Shown piece after piece: positions 34,977-48,654 of a stretch of 64,000 nt of DNA (its first letter is position 1; each line of letters begins with the position of its first letter). The stretch lies in the NCBI GenBank assembly GCA_034766995.1, contig CM068315.1, forward strand, positions 51,866,162 through 51,930,161. Direction: 5' to 3'. This stretch comes from Acanthacorydalis orientalis (lineage: Eukaryota; Arthropoda; Insecta; Megaloptera; Corydalidae). The notes under the pieces were generated by a model. The model was not told where the DNA came from, searched no databases, and saw only the letters and a program-made list of their open reading frames with translations. Made by a program: the position numbers and the translations under genes.

Positions 34977-37900
34977 ATTATGCTTCAAGTCATTTTATAA
35001 ATTTTCGATATAAAATATTTGTTGAAACCTTTTAATTATAAATACAAAATGTTTTAGTTTACTAATTTACTATTCTAATGAATAAGTAACTGAGTAAGTT
35101 GTTTTAACACACCTGAGCCGGGAGTATTATTTATATTACTTTACTTTTTTAAAACAAAAACTGCTTGAAAACTTTCAATCTTGACAGTGTGATAAAAACA
35201 GTGGCGTGAAATTCTATTTATGAATATAAATTAAATGTTTTTGTTAGGAAAATTGTATGGAAACTCTAATAAACATTAATGAATAAATATATTAAGAGCT
35301 TGTCAGTTTATATTTCAACAATAAAATCTTTTAATCACTTTATCAAGTTATGATTCTGTTGATAAATTATCTAATCTAATAATATGTTAGTATGGAGCAC
35401 ATAACTGAATTAACTGCATTTGCATATCAGAATGTATGTATGATAAGTGCTTTTCCACATTCAATCGAACAATAATGGGTTTATAGCAAAGCTAAATCGT
35501 TGACGTTATAAAACAGTGATGGATAATATGCTAATTAAATTTTAATATCGACACAGCAGTTGGAAGAAATATTTGCCATACTGTTCGTATGTTGTTATCG
35601 TTTTATTAGAAAATCCATAAAATTGCATAAATTATTTATATATCGGGGAAAAATTGACATGGAAGATTATAGTTGCCGTTTTATTTTAAATTTTCGATTT
35701 GTATTAATAAAAATAAAATGCACAGAAAAAGAAACAACTCTCTATTCATCAGAATTGTAATCTTGTGTATTGAACATTTTGTTTATTATTTTTTTTTGAG
35801 ATTAATTATTTTTTAATAAAGTAAACTACAAGTTTGTTATACTAACAATTTAATCAATTATTTAATCAATTTATTCACCATTGAGTACATTTTGAAATGT
35901 ATGATTTCAAATTAATGGATTATTAATTACAACTCAAAAGACACATAACAGTAAATTGCATTCAATATTCACAAAACTGTTGTATTGAAACATTTCAAAT
36001 ACTTATTGATTGGAACTTTCATATTGTTCACTAAGTTCAAGGGCTGTAAACAAGTAACAATCATGACCTTTTTAATTTTTTAAAGTACACAATTATTAAT
36101 TGTTTTCTTTTTTTTTTAAAAAAAAAACCCATAAAAATATATTTTGTTGAGTTATTCTAGTCTGCAATTTTGAATAACGTAAGTACGTTTTGTGAAAGAT
36201 GCATTTGTCATTATTCAATGTATATTTGTTTTTAATAAATTTACCAAGAGCCAATAAATGAATCAGATTAATCATTAAATCAAACTATAATAAAAACGAT
36301 TAAATAAATATATCTTAATAATTTTGTAATTATAATGAAATAAGTTTCTATATTTGTTTTTAAATTTAAAACTTTTAATGAATCTTGCCAAAGGAGATGA
36401 AATTACATTCAAATCTATATAAATGTTCAACGTTATAAATTATTTTATATACTTTGAGAATCTTTTTGTATACATACTTATTGAAGTATATATTATATAA
36501 AGTACATGCAAAATAAAATATAAAATAAATCTGAATAATATTTCATCTGTACATTTAAACAAATACCATTTGTAATTTCATCACATTTGAAACGTTATTA
36601 TTAAAAAATTCAAATAAAAAAATATTGCAACAGTTTCTAATAACGAACAATTATTTATTTTAATTAAATTTTCCTATCCAAGTAAATCTTTTCTGTGCAG
36701 AAAAATGTAATCATAATGCAATGAGAATAATTAATTCTTTTTCCATTCGTTTCGATTATGTGTGTATCTAAACAGTAACGCAATTTGGACAGACAAGTAC
36801 ACATCGATGCGTTTAGCACTGTAATTAAAAAGGCTTATTTGCCTTTTTGTTCGTTAAACGCGTTATTTATGCGCGTTAAACACAAAAAAAGATTTGTGTT
36901 TAATCAGCTTCAATATTTAATAAATTTATTTATTTCAAAAAGAGTTAATATATTTATGTTATACCAGTTTTTTTTAAACGAATCAATATAAATTTAATAA
37001 CTTCAAACATATTAAATCTACAAAGGTTCAATCAATTCGGATATGGTTCGATGGTGTGTTTACAATTGTCAGATTGACGGAGATAAATATTTATGCTTTT
37101 GTTTGAAATTTAACCATAAAATGTAAATTAAAAGTAATATGCAATTTAATATAGAATAAAAATACAATATTAATACATGTATATAATATATAAAATATTT
37201 GTAATTATGTATGTTTAAACATGAAAATATAAAAAAAACATGAAAATATAATAATTAGGGATATTATCAATTTACCTGAGCATATATTTTTTTTCTTAAC
37301 ATTTTATGACTTAAAAGTTATTTTCAAAAATAATTCAATATAAAAAAAATAGAATTTATGTAAACGTTATCTATGCATGAAAACATCTACATTTATGTTT
37401 CAGTCTTTCTGGATCCTTCTCTCTCTACATGTATATGTATATATAATAAAATATCAAGTTTAACCCTATTTTACAACATTATAAAGATCATATGAATAAG
37501 TAGTTGAACAGTGTACACATTAATTTTCGTAAAATCTTCCAACATTATTCAGTGCGTTCATGTATATGCAATCATCTCCGTTCGACGCCAAGACCTGTGG
37601 AGTAGATGCTTAATTATATACGCTCCGGTTGACTTCCATTCATCCCCCAACCACTTTTGGCCGCATACACAAGCCTTCGAACTTATCTATTGAAGCATAC
37701 GTAAGATTCATCAGAGAGAGTTAGGAAATTAACAGTGATGTGGAGTTCGTGAGTGAATAGCTGCTACATTTACCCATTGCAAAGTACATCAGTCAAACTC
37801 ATGACTGTTGCTTTTGACGGACGCTTTTACAAATTCTGTTCTATGCTGTCCGTGTAACTAAATATGAAACAGTTAAATAACTTCACACAAATGAGAAGTT

Positions 37901-38003
37901 ATTCTGTACGCGATGAAAATATTATACCATCTTTACTTTCATAGAACGAATACCATATTCTGATAGACTATATCTAAATACATCATACAACAGACGAAAA
38001 ACA

Positions 38004-38046
38004 TACACACACACATATATATATATACATACACACACATATATAC

Positions 38047-38113
<67 letters not shown>
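38004..38113. repeat. Compound CA/TA tract ending in (TA)n
   Basis: Alternating CA and TA blocks for about 55 bases, then about 54 bases of pure TA. Confidence 0.95.
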
Positions 38114-38117
<4 letters not shown>

Positions 38118-39966
38118 CAAGTAATATACATAGCAGAAATATTTGCTGGTTGTAAACTTTAGATGAACAAAACTAACGATGAAATTTTGAAAATAAGACT
38201 CCGTAAACAAATATTGATCACGTACATATTCTATGTAGTAACCAGTCTCTACCACTAACAACTTTTTCTATTCTTTATTGGAAAATAAAAATTATATATC
38301 AATTTTACAAACAATCTAAATAATAAAATCTATTTTTTAAAGATTTTTTTTGTAATATATAATTTCTACATGAAAATTAGTTTAATAATAAAGCTATTTG
38401 CATTTAATAAGGGTTCTGATATCTTTATATTTTATTTTTCTAATTATAATATTTAGTTTTCAAAATATCTTTTTCCTAACTTTCAAAACCTATAACTCTA
38501 TATGTCTTTCACATTATAAGAAACTGTTAATTTAAAATTATTTATATACTAGTATATAGTAAATCAAAATTGACGGGAAAATAGGAAGAAAAAACTATTT
38601 ATTCATTTTTACCAGATAATATATTTGAACAAAAAAATATCTAAGAACGAAACTTAATGAATTAAACTTGAAATATATGAACTGATAAAGCAAACATTTC
38701 TCATCAGTTTGACCTGTGGACAAAGTGACGAGAAATGTGGGTTTTTATTATATAGGGACTTTACAAAATTGTGAAATAATTCCATTTTTAAAAACACAAA
38801 GCAAAAAAAAAACCAGCACAAGTAACACTGAAACATTTTTATTTGAATGATTGATTAACAAATAATTGCAAAAACGAATACATCAAACTGAAACGTATGC
38901 AAAAAAGCGACCTACTTTATACACTGATCAACATTATTTCGTTCTATGATTGAAAGACAGTGAAATAAATGTTGTGCGAAATACAAATCTGGAACGTAAA
39001 CATTTCAGATTATCTGCAAGAATGAATGTAGAGTACAAAAAATCCTATAAATCAAACTGACCGCTGACAAATCTCTCAGGATATCGAAAAACGTCAGCGC
39101 ATATCCTTTCCGGAATTGCTATTTTCCGATATATCTGGGGAAGCTTTGTATTCGTCATTGAGCCTGTCGGATTCCGGAGCTATGTTTCCGTTTTTGTATT
39201 TCAGTACACGTCCTCAGTTTTATGTCCACCGGTTCTGTACTTCAAAAAAGTCGGAAATTATTTTTTTTAATTCCCTTAATTATAAATATACGTACATAAA
39301 CGATGCCGTTATTTAATTGGCAAATATACGTTTCGTTTTAATAAATCGTAACGTATGTTTGCTTTTTATAAACGAAACTGTTTTAAATATGAAAATGATT
39401 ACGTCAGTAGATAAATATAAAAAAAACATACGCACGAAATCAAAATCGTTCTGTTTATAATGAACATAAAATTGGTTTACAATACCAAATCGATATTTTA
39501 AGTAAACAATGCAAAAACATTCTTTACTTATGGATCGATCGTTCATATTAAATGAAATATATTTATTATTATTTTTTTGTGGAAATTAAGATTTAGATTT
39601 TGTAAAATATTTCGAAGAGTACATATTGAAACAATTCATATTAAAAACAAATTGATGATGTCTTAAATAAACATATTATACAAAGGAGTGAACATCTATA
39701 TAAATCATGAATTTCAATTTTACTTAATTAAACAATAAAACGTGTATTTATGTCGTTCATTTCTTTAAATCTGGCAAGGTAGTCTTAAATATTATCCACC
39801 GCTTTACACTGTTCAGCATCTCACGACACAGCGTTCAATTCAAGGAATTTATTAAATATGCACGCCATTAAAGCATTAACTTCCGTACATAATTAATAAC
39901 TTACTCCATTTAAACATGTAACATTTGTATTTAGTGCAATTCACTTGTACTATTTTTATAAAAATA

Positions 39967-40526
39967 TAAGGTGTACAAATTAAATCGATACATTTTTTTT
40001 ATAGAAAATGAATGTTTACGGAAAAATGGAATACATTTCAACCCTCAAAATATCCCCCATCACTTTATATAACATTACTCCATCGTTCGAGTAACTGATG
40101 AATTCCTTATCGAAAAAAATATGGCTGCTATGAAGTCGTAATGCATTTTTGAACCCCTTCCATCGTTTTAACATTTTTTTGTTTTCTTTTTGCGTCATAA
40201 TACCTTCCCTCAAAGTTGAACAAATCATTTCCGTGGCTTTGACACCATTTTTTTTCAACTGGAATGTGAGAAGTATGCAATCCCTAATATGCTGCTTTTA
40301 GGACCCCATAGTGTATACTGCTGTTTTGTGAGATTTTGCTATTTGACCAAGATATATAGTGTTTTTAAAAGTCAAGATTGGTACTTCAAAATCATAAAAT
40401 GACGAGAAAATATTTTAATTTTAACCCATTGATGCACACTTTTTTATATCCGTGATTTGCTTCAATTGGTTAAACAGAGTTAAGATTGATTCAATTTAAA
40501 GGCATAAAATTAATTTTTACAATTAA
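39967..40526 (-). mobile_element. Mariner-derived element, copy 3, carrying a nested TTAA insert
   Basis: The left end TAAGGTGTACAAATTAA and the right end (reversed TTAATTGTAAAAATTAA) lie between TA dinucleotides at 39965-39966 and 40527-40528. The minus-strand frame retains KATEMICSTLREGIMTQK (N-terminal helix-turn-helix region) and then passes, after a frame change, into the C-terminal remnant (FFDKEF...NDGV). It has the same internal joint as copies 1 and 2. Its greater length is partly due to the 45-bp insert at 40425-40469. Confidence 0.8.
40425..40469. mobile_element. 45-bp TTAA-flanked mini-element nested in mariner copy 3
   Basis: A TTAA stands on both sides (40421-40424 and 40470-40473). 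The ends are CCCATTGATGCA and, reversed, CCAATTGAAGCA: 12 bases with two mismatches. Copy 2 at the matching place (about 19985) has an uninterrupted TTTAATTTAAAG..AGAGTTA, that is, the empty site with one TTAA. This shows insertion with TTAA duplication, the signature of piggyBac-type transposition. It is extremely short and may be an internal-deletion product. Confidence 0.6.
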
Positions 40527-42231
40527 TATTTTAATATAATTATAATGGTCCGTTTGAAATAAAAATACGATATATTTTTAAGAATATTAAAAAGAAATTT
40601 ATAAAATAATATCAATTCATACGGGAATACAATAACTGATTTTATAAAATATATCCTTCTTTTATTAACAACATTTCATAAAAACATGTCAGCGTTTCGT
40701 ACTCATATAAGATCAATAATTTGTATCAGGATTATTTTTCTGCAACTTGATTGAATTTTGAGATATATACAAATATTACAATTGTTATAATAATATTTAG
40801 AATGACCCGTTTTTATTTATGTGAATATTATTACTTAATCCTCTGAAAATGGTACGTTCGAATTAACTGATCTTTATCAATTAACTACCATCTACGCATT
40901 GTCATATAATTTATTTCCTCTGACAAGTTCATTTTAGTATAATTAAATTTGACATCGATATGAATAACTGTTATATTAAAATGGTAATGATATAGAAATA
41001 CTAGGGATTTTATAAATAGTGTAGAAAATTATATTTATATAAAAATCATTTTTATCTTAGTAAATAGTGTATTTTTAAGAAGAATAAGTCGTTGATATTG
41101 CTTATTATACGATTGATATGAAAATATATTTTTTCAGTATTATACAGTTTACTGAAGTTAATTATATCTATAATATAATGTCATAATTTTTTATTTAATT
41201 ATTTTTTCTATTCTTAGATTATATGGAACATTGAAATGGTTGTCACATAACAGTATACAAAATGTCATCAGTAGAAATGGTTTAATATATATATATATTA
41301 AAAAGAAAAACATTTAAATAATACTGAATCAAGCCGAATGTTGATAAAAATGTAAAAAAATCAAATAAAATTAAAAAATGATCTTTTTAAAAAAATATAT
41401 AGTTATTTATTATAGAGATACACATATTTAGATAGTGGAAAATAATATTTATCTAAGAATAATTTAATATAATTAATTTCAAATGTTTATATTTTCATAG
41501 CTTGAAATTTTTTTATTGTATGAAATTAAATTATTACTACGTACTATAAAAACAATGGATATATAATTGGAAAAGATTTTTAATAAAAAAAATATGCTTG
41601 TATCATACAAGGAAAGAAAATAATTGTATTTTCCGAGCTGTGATAATTATCGTGAACAGAAAAATGTATTTGGAAAGCAATATGTTATGTATACTGGATT
41701 AGAATTTTTAACGATAATTTCATTTAAATCAATGCTTATATTTAATTTTCTTATCATGTTTTAATTGGTTTTACATTTCGTATTATTTTAAATTAATGGT
41801 TGGTATTAATATTGAATTCCGATATAAATGTGATTTGTTAATTAAGAAATAATTTTATAAAAAGAAAATAGAAACTGATGGAAATAATATTTTTACTGTA
41901 GCCGCTATTGACGTTCATTTTACCGTTGGCTAAGTAAATGCATGTTTAGTCAGGAATGCAGTTGATTAATTTTAATAGTGAAGTAAAACCTCAATAGTAA
42001 ATATGTTAAAAATATTTTATTACACTAAGAAAAAATACTTTCCTAAAAAAATTCTAATATAATAAACTCTACATATTATGCTTTTTGTAACTAATAATAT
42101 ATATATATATATATAATTAACAATTAATTATTAAGCTTTTTTAATGGAGGAAAAACAGTGAATGAAAGTTTCTAATATTTAAATTTTAAGTGGATACGTA
42201 GACTTGTGATTAGTATTAATTTATGAAGATA

Positions 42232-42233
<2 letters not shown>

Positions 42234-42289
<56 letters not shown>
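42234..42289. repeat. (TA)n array, 56 bp
   Basis: Uninterrupted. Confidence 0.95.
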
Positions 42290-42293
<4 letters not shown>

Positions 42294-42424
42294 CATACAA
42301 AATATAAGAGTGTATGTGTCTGCAGAATATTTCATTTAGTACAATACAGTTATTGTTCATTCCCACAAAACGTGTCTGAAATAAAGTATGGTGCTAATGT
42401 ACAAATAATAATAAATAAAAATCC

Positions 42425-42432
<8 letters not shown>

Positions 42433-42464
<32 letters not shown>
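42433..42464. repeat. (TA)n array, 32 bp
   Basis: Uninterrupted. Confidence 0.9.
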
Positions 42465-42467
<3 letters not shown>

Positions 42468-43096
42468 CTAAATCTTCTAGACTTATATAATGATGCTTGT
42501 ACTTTCATAAATGTATGTATACGACTATGTACCGTATGAAATATGGAGGTAGTAAAACGCAGACACAGCCCATACAACTTTCTCAATTAACACCAGTTCC
42601 CTCCACAAAGGTACTTGAAGTTGTGGTTTAATGTGTCTACGACTGTAGCAATTATATCTAAAACTTGTATGGTTATGGGCCGAAAACATTATTAGATTGA
42701 AACGTTCATTTTAGTGGAATATTATGCAACTGTAAAATACAGTGAAGTCTTTAAATTTTAGTACGAGCATTTACAAAAGACAGAAATATATAATTGTTCG
42801 AAGATTAGTTCAATAATTATACTGTTTGGGTTATTTTTTTATAAATGTTTATATTCAATTAGAACTATTATGGTATGGTATGGTATTAACACAAACAAGT
42901 GTTTGAAACAGTTCGTTTAATCATTCGCTCTATTAGCTTTATTAATTGAAATAATCATTTTAATTATAAATGTAGTGTTTGCTTATAAATTTTACTTTTT
43001 ACTCCACCTGTATTTATATAATATGAAAATTTTAATTAGTCTACATATAAAAATAAAAGTTATAAAACAATTTATATATAACAAAAATTAATTGCT

Positions 43097-43152
43097 GATA
43101 TTAATAACAAACTTTAAATTAATCGATTAATTTAAAGTTTATTATTAATATC
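43097..43152. repeat. 56-bp almost perfect palindrome with no spacer
   Basis: The two 28-base halves meet at ATTAATCGATTAAT (centre 43124/43125) and pair throughout except one position (C at 43107 against A). The sequence includes AACTTTAAATTAAT and its complement. Origin unknown; it may be a palindromic mini-element or a replication-generated inversion. Confidence 0.9.
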
Positions 43153-43523
43153 ATAAAATATTCTTTAACAATATAAACAAACTAAAAAATATCTTTTTAA
43201 AATAAAAATACAAAAGTTTTTTTTTGGTTTAAAAATGAAATATTCAAATAACGTTGAATCACTTTATTAACATTAGAGTGTGTTTTGCATTTTGTTCACT
43301 ATATAACATTGAGTTTATAGGATATTTCAGAACAGAAACGTGTTCTTCGAGAAATCACTGCTTTTACATTAAACGTAGTTTTAAGGAATAATTATTACTA
43401 TTATAATTATTACAGTAAACTATACAGTAATGTACTGACTAAGAGAAAATTATTGAAAGCAGCGATGAAAATCATTGTGAGATTTAAATTGTAGTGGTTT
43501 AACACTGCATATGTAATTATGAC

Positions 43524-43526
<3 letters not shown>

Positions 43527-43584
<58 letters not shown>
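43527..43584. repeat. (TA)n array, 58 bp
   Basis: Uninterrupted. Confidence 0.95.
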
Positions 43585-43585
<1 letters not shown>

Positions 43586-44290
43586 CATATACAAAGGTTC
43601 AACAAAATGAAGAACTTACAACGATTCAACTTTTAGTATGATACTATTTTTTTGTAAAATGAGGGTTGAAGGATATTATCTAGAAGAAATTTTAAAGTAT
43701 TGTAAAATGCCTAGGAATTTAAAATATTGTGTATAAATTCAATTCAGATTTTATTACAAGAAATAAATTGATTATTAGCCTTAACAGTTGCTGTAAAAAG
43801 TATTTTTATTTATACAGGAAATTGTTTGATATTTATTATATTGTTGTAGTTTTCTAAGATCCCAGTTGAATCTGAACGACAGCAGATTTATAAATAATAA
43901 ACATTTAGTGAAGGTATGTTTTAAGAGAGAATTCCATCAAAGTAGTTAGAATTGTAAGCCTAATACTTTACTATTTGAAAGCCAATATTTTGATACACGC
44001 TAATTTTCGTTCTGTTAACAAATATGTTCTGATTTTATTTTTTTTAATGATTTTAGATTTTCATGGTAATGTAGGATATGTTTTTCGTAACAAATGTTAA
44101 AAGAGCGTACGATAACTGTTATTGTATGTTAGATGAATGTTAATTTATATAATAAAATATATAGTTATTAAATTATTACCTTTTTTAAAACAGAAATAAA
44201 TGAAAGTGAATTCTAAGTAAGACAAAAAATTAAATAAATAAATAATAGATGTGTGTGTGAAATATAGGCATGAGAACAAGTCTGTTACGA

Positions 44291-44292
<2 letters not shown>

Positions 44293-44359
<67 letters not shown>
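44293..44359. repeat. (TA)n array, 67 bp
   Basis: Uninterrupted; one of the longest. Confidence 0.95.
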
Positions 44360-44364
<5 letters not shown>

Positions 44365-44827
44365 CTAACTTCTACGCATATACAAGTAGTAAGTATTGTT
44401 TGTTTGTTTGTATTCAAATATTGTTCGTTCTTGTTTAATTATAATAATATTAAACGATGAAGGGAAACAAAGTTAAATTAATACATCTCAACACATTTAA
44501 TTAAATCCCGTGTCAGTTAACATTTGACAAAGTTGTAGAATCAAGAGAGAAACATATGTTTTAAATTATTTTATATTAAGTAATAGAACGAACGGTATCT
44601 TTGTACTAAATATAAATTACTAATGCCTTCATCACAAACGGTGATGCATACATACATACATAAAGATTACAGATCTAATGTGAAATAACACGCGAGAATA
44701 TTAATATGTTGCTATATTGAACATAACAACAAATCTTAGAACGGTTTCCGTCACGTCGCCACCTACTCTTGCAACAATAACAGTTCAAACAACGACTGTG
44801 TGGATTAGTGACCATTATGAGGAACTT

Positions 44828-45270
44828 ACGAGAGGCATCTTGAAGTGGAGACGATGTAGGTATTCATGCAGACACTGAAGGATATCAGCTAAGTACATTA
44901 GATAGGCAGTGTGCACGGGGAGACGACAGAGAGTTTGTATGAGAATACCAGGCCGGGTGTAGAGAATTTCCTGATTGTTGTCTGTTGATTCAAACACACA
45001 AACACGACATATGCCAGTGTCACACGCTATCTGCATTGTAGATTGTAGTTCATCCCATCACTTCTTCATGCTACAATTCTCTAATGTTGTCTCTCAAAGT
45101 AGATTTTGCAGATTGCTGTGTCGTGCTTGATGCTACTTGGCTGCTGTTGCTGCTGGCATCGTGCTCTCCTCTCTTGTGTTGTTTGTACGCGTTCGTAATC
45201 AGCGTTGCGCGTACAGTGGCGGAGATGCGGGTCGCCGCTTGTTCTGTTGCTATTTACTTGTTTATTCATG
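44828..45270 (-). other. Possible 5' exon and promoter patch with minus-strand donor
   Basis: This patch is clearly richer in G, C and CpG than its surroundings. On the minus strand a consensus donor (CTC|GTAAGT) lies at 44829-44824, with the last exon base at 44830. An ATG at 45036 opens 69 codons up to the donor, but that frame ends in phase 0, while the LDLa exon needs phase 1. The phase-1 frame is closed by a stop just upstream. If it is an exon of that gene, it is therefore untranslated or joined through a further exon. A CAG/CTG-rich stretch at 45120-45165 gives short Gln runs on one strand and Leu runs on the other, common in insect leader regions. No domain is recognised. Confidence 0.3.
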
Positions 45271-45867
45271 CTTAATCATTTCACAGAAACGCGATTGCGA
45301 ATTTATTTACATTGTTTCCACTCTCGGCCTAATTCCTCTATAATAAACACACTATACGATCTCTAACCATATAAATATAAAATCAAAAGCAATTGTACAA
45401 ACGTATGAATCACAACCGATGTATTGTAATTAATAGGTATGAGTGACCACAGAATATTAAATTTGATATTGAAAATAAACCGTAAAACCGGCTATACTTC
45501 GAAAAATATTAATAATTATAATATACCAGATAAACTAATAAAATAAACAAGCAAATTACTAGAAAATAAATATTATTTTCTTATTGAGCCGATAATATGC
45601 AGCACATACATTGTTTTTTCATGAACTTAAACAAGCCGAAGATATATAGGTGAGGTGTGAAACGGTCAGCACGTGTGTCATGTAGACCATAAATGTAATT
45701 TACAACTTGCACAACCAGCAGACGAATAAGACAAATCAAAACTAGTTCTTTATTTTTCCGACTTTCCTTATAACAATTAAATTTGAAAATTACTAACGAT
45801 ATAAATATTTTATTAAACTAATGAGCATTTTCAGTTTAAATTGTGTTTACTTATCAAAAATATTTCC

Positions 45868-45998
45868 TAACATGTTTTTTTTTTATTACAAATATTATTT
45901 ATAATAGATAAAGCAACAGTCCATTATTTTATGCTGGAATTTATCAATATATTAAAAAAAATATATTAAAAACATGGCCTTAATATACAATATAAGAA
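45868..45998 (+). repeat. Diverged direct repeat, copy A
   Basis: Shares TAACATGTTTTTT, AACAGTC.ATTATTTTATG and AAAAACATG.CCTTAATATA, in the same order, with 47961-48110. Copy B has an extra GTGATGGAG stretch. Likely members of an unrecognised interspersed repeat. Confidence 0.65.
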
Positions 45999-46378
45999 AA
46001 ATACACAAATGCACAATATAACTTTTTTTCACAAAAATAAAAATACCGCATTTCTAAAATATCCAATCTTTTTTATTTATAGAAATATTATTGAACTCCA
46101 TAAAATTAAATTCAAGAATTTAAATAACGAGTATAATGAGTTTTAAATTGTTTAATATTATTTTTTAGATGAAAATAGATTTTCAAAAATAACCATCATC
46201 ACAAACAGGATGGTATGTAATTATCCAGTATTTAATATTTGAATGCAAATAGACACCGTAAGCTTGAAATAAAAAAAATCAACGATAATAACCTCCATAC
46301 ATATGTTTGTATACAGGTTATAACTCTACATGGTTTGTTTTTTAGTATTTAAAGTCTATTATGAAAAGTAATATGATA

Positions 46379-46412
<34 letters not shown>

Positions 46413-46843
46413 TTGCAAAAATATAATATATATTTATATTTTTATTAAAAAATATATTTTTATTGTATAAAACATCTGGGAAATCATGTGTATAATATAA
46501 TAAAAACAAGTTAAAAATTACTTTAACACTTTTTACAAAAAATAAATGTATCTTTTTTTATTGTATTGTTTTTATGTGTGATGGGACTCATTCTTTGTAA
46601 ATGTAAAAGAATAAATTTGAAATTCCTTACAATATTGATGTTATATTCAATGATTTTCAATAATAATTTTATTGTAAAACGTTTCAATGCAGTAAAGAAT
46701 AATAAATATTATACAAGATAAAAAAAATAATTTCTTAATTAGCGAATACTTTATCTGATAAGATTTTGTATTAATTATCAATATTTTTTCACATTTATTG
46801 AAATTTTATTTTTAGAAAAATATTTACCACATTCATGTACAGA

Positions 46844-46845
<2 letters not shown>

Positions 46846-46891
<46 letters not shown>
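46846..46891. repeat. (TA)n array, 46 bp
   Basis: Uninterrupted. Confidence 0.95.
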
Positions 46892-46894
<3 letters not shown>

Positions 46895-47398
46895 GTCTGC
46901 AGGCTTACATATAGTTATATATTTTTGCAAATATGAACATAAATTCCACAGAATCTTTAAAGTATCATAAAAGTATTACAATAAATCGATTACGTATATT
47001 GAAAATTCACGAATGTCTTCACATGTGATTTGATAATATTTTATTTGATCATAAAAATACAATAAATGTTTATAGTTAACGTAAACTCGTTTGCAACTGA
47101 AGATACTTCTACACAAGAAGTATGTAGGATACAATTTTTACATGACTTAACAAGATAAAATAGTTAGCTGTCAAAGTAATAAAAATGTTATTATGAGAAG
47201 TAAAAAAATCACTTCGTTAAAATATATAAATTATAAAAAAAGTAAGTATTATGCAAATTGATGTTTAAAAGAATTCAGTGAAGGTTAAAGTACGCAATAA
47301 ATTCAAATTACTTTTATGAAACTTGAATATAATTTTATACTACTTTTTGTAGAAAATTAACGATTACTGATTACAAATTTCTTAATTGTATGTATAAT

Positions 47399-47405
<7 letters not shown>

Positions 47406-47445
<40 letters not shown>

Positions 47446-47479
47446 TATATATATATATATACATATATACATATATATT
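47406..47479. repeat. Interrupted (TA)n tract
   Basis: About 74 bases of TA broken by TT, TGT and CAT interruptions, which suggests an older array. Confidence 0.9.
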
Positions 47480-47960
47480 TGTAATAAAAATAATGCATAT
47501 ATTTTTATTCATACATTTTTTATTATATTTTTTGATAAAATCATGTTTGGTAGCCAAAAAATATTTGTTAAAGTTAATATCTGATGGGTAAGTATTTCAA
47601 ATAATATTTTAATTGTCTAACAATATCACCTACCAAGAAACGTATTTATTGCAATAAACAGTGATTCTTATATAAAAAGTTGTCTTATATAAAATTTTTA
47701 CATTAAAAAATTGAAAATATAAAAATAAATAGTTTTCATCGAAAACTATATATACATACATACATATATATATGTTCGATATGTATATTAGCCCATTTAA
47801 TTTCTTATTAGGAAAAAAATGTTTTAGTATTATATGCTTTTTATTTTTATATACTTATACATTGTTGCTTCCAAATATAATTTTGTTTGATTAAAACAAT
47901 TATTTTATTAAGAATTGTGGAGTAATACTAGTTGTAAACAGTGAATATTAAATAAACCAA

Positions 47961-48110
47961 TAACATGTTTTTTATTCCAATTTTTTTATTTTATCTATTA
48001 TTTATAATAATAAAACAACAGTCTATTATTTTATGCTGGAGGTGATGGAGTTTAATTGCCAATATATTAATATTAAAAACATGCCCTTAATATACAATAT
48101 TAAAGAACTA
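47961..48110 (+). repeat. Diverged direct repeat, copy B
   Basis: Partner of 45868-45998 at 2.1 kb distance, same strand. No coding frame and no clear terminal repeats. Confidence 0.65.
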
Positions 48111-48654
48111 CAAGGGAGAACAACTCATCTATAAAGGTTCAAAACTGAATAGTATACAAGTATACAAAAATGGTGTACAAAAGTATCACACAATTACTTT
48201 TTATTTTATTTCAAAATTATGATTATCACTGAATATATAAAAATCGATTAAATAATAATTTGTCTTATTTAATTATATTTTTTAATATTATATTAAAAAA
48301 ATTGTTGATAAACGATTTAGTTGTTTAAAAAAAAGTTTAAGGTAGAAAAACAATATATTTTTAATGTTTTTCAAATCATATTTCCTTAATGAAATTTTTT
48401 TAGGTGTTTATACTTTTATAGTTTATATGCCCTAAACAGTTGACATCATAAATAAATAAAAAAATAATAATCATACCAATAACAGTTAAAAAGTAGTGAA
48501 TATACAAGATTTAATATTGTTAAAAGCACTAATGGAGAATTGACTAGAATTAAGTTTTGAAATTACTTGGAAATTGTATAATATATTGTGTATATATATA
48601 TATATAAATTTATTAATTATTATGCAGAGTATAAACACTGTTGTTTGATATAAT

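Larger units (their letters stand above)
30030..39960. other. AT-rich, probably intron
   Basis: Balanced patches at 31560-31800, 33160-33390, 37540-37880 and 39040-39250 were read in all frames without finding a domain. (TA)n(TG)n run at 31411-31450. A T-then-A block lies at 36110-36127. Confidence 0.4.
40530..44740. other. AT-rich, probably intron
   Basis: Holds the 56-bp palindrome and several arrays; nothing coding. Short TA runs at 41285-41299 and 42092-42115. Confidence 0.45.
45330..48650. other. AT-rich spacer with a repeated module
   Basis: Apart from the 45868/47961 direct repeats, nothing recognisable. A 30-bp (TA)n array lies at 46382-46411. Confidence 0.45.

Noticed and set aside
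37511..37693. 60-codon plus-strand frame in a balanced patch
   Set aside because: Peptide matches no known family, no splice signals, and length is within chance for this composition.
44251..44460. Frames with long Tyr-Ile runs here and at many other places
   Set aside because: They are translations of (TA)n arrays with no independent coding signal.
45084..45343. Overlapping plus-strand frames with Leu/Ala-rich, signal-peptide-like starts
   Set aside because: The hydrophobic runs come from a CTG-type repeat, the same DNA gives Gln runs on the other strand, and no mature protein follows.
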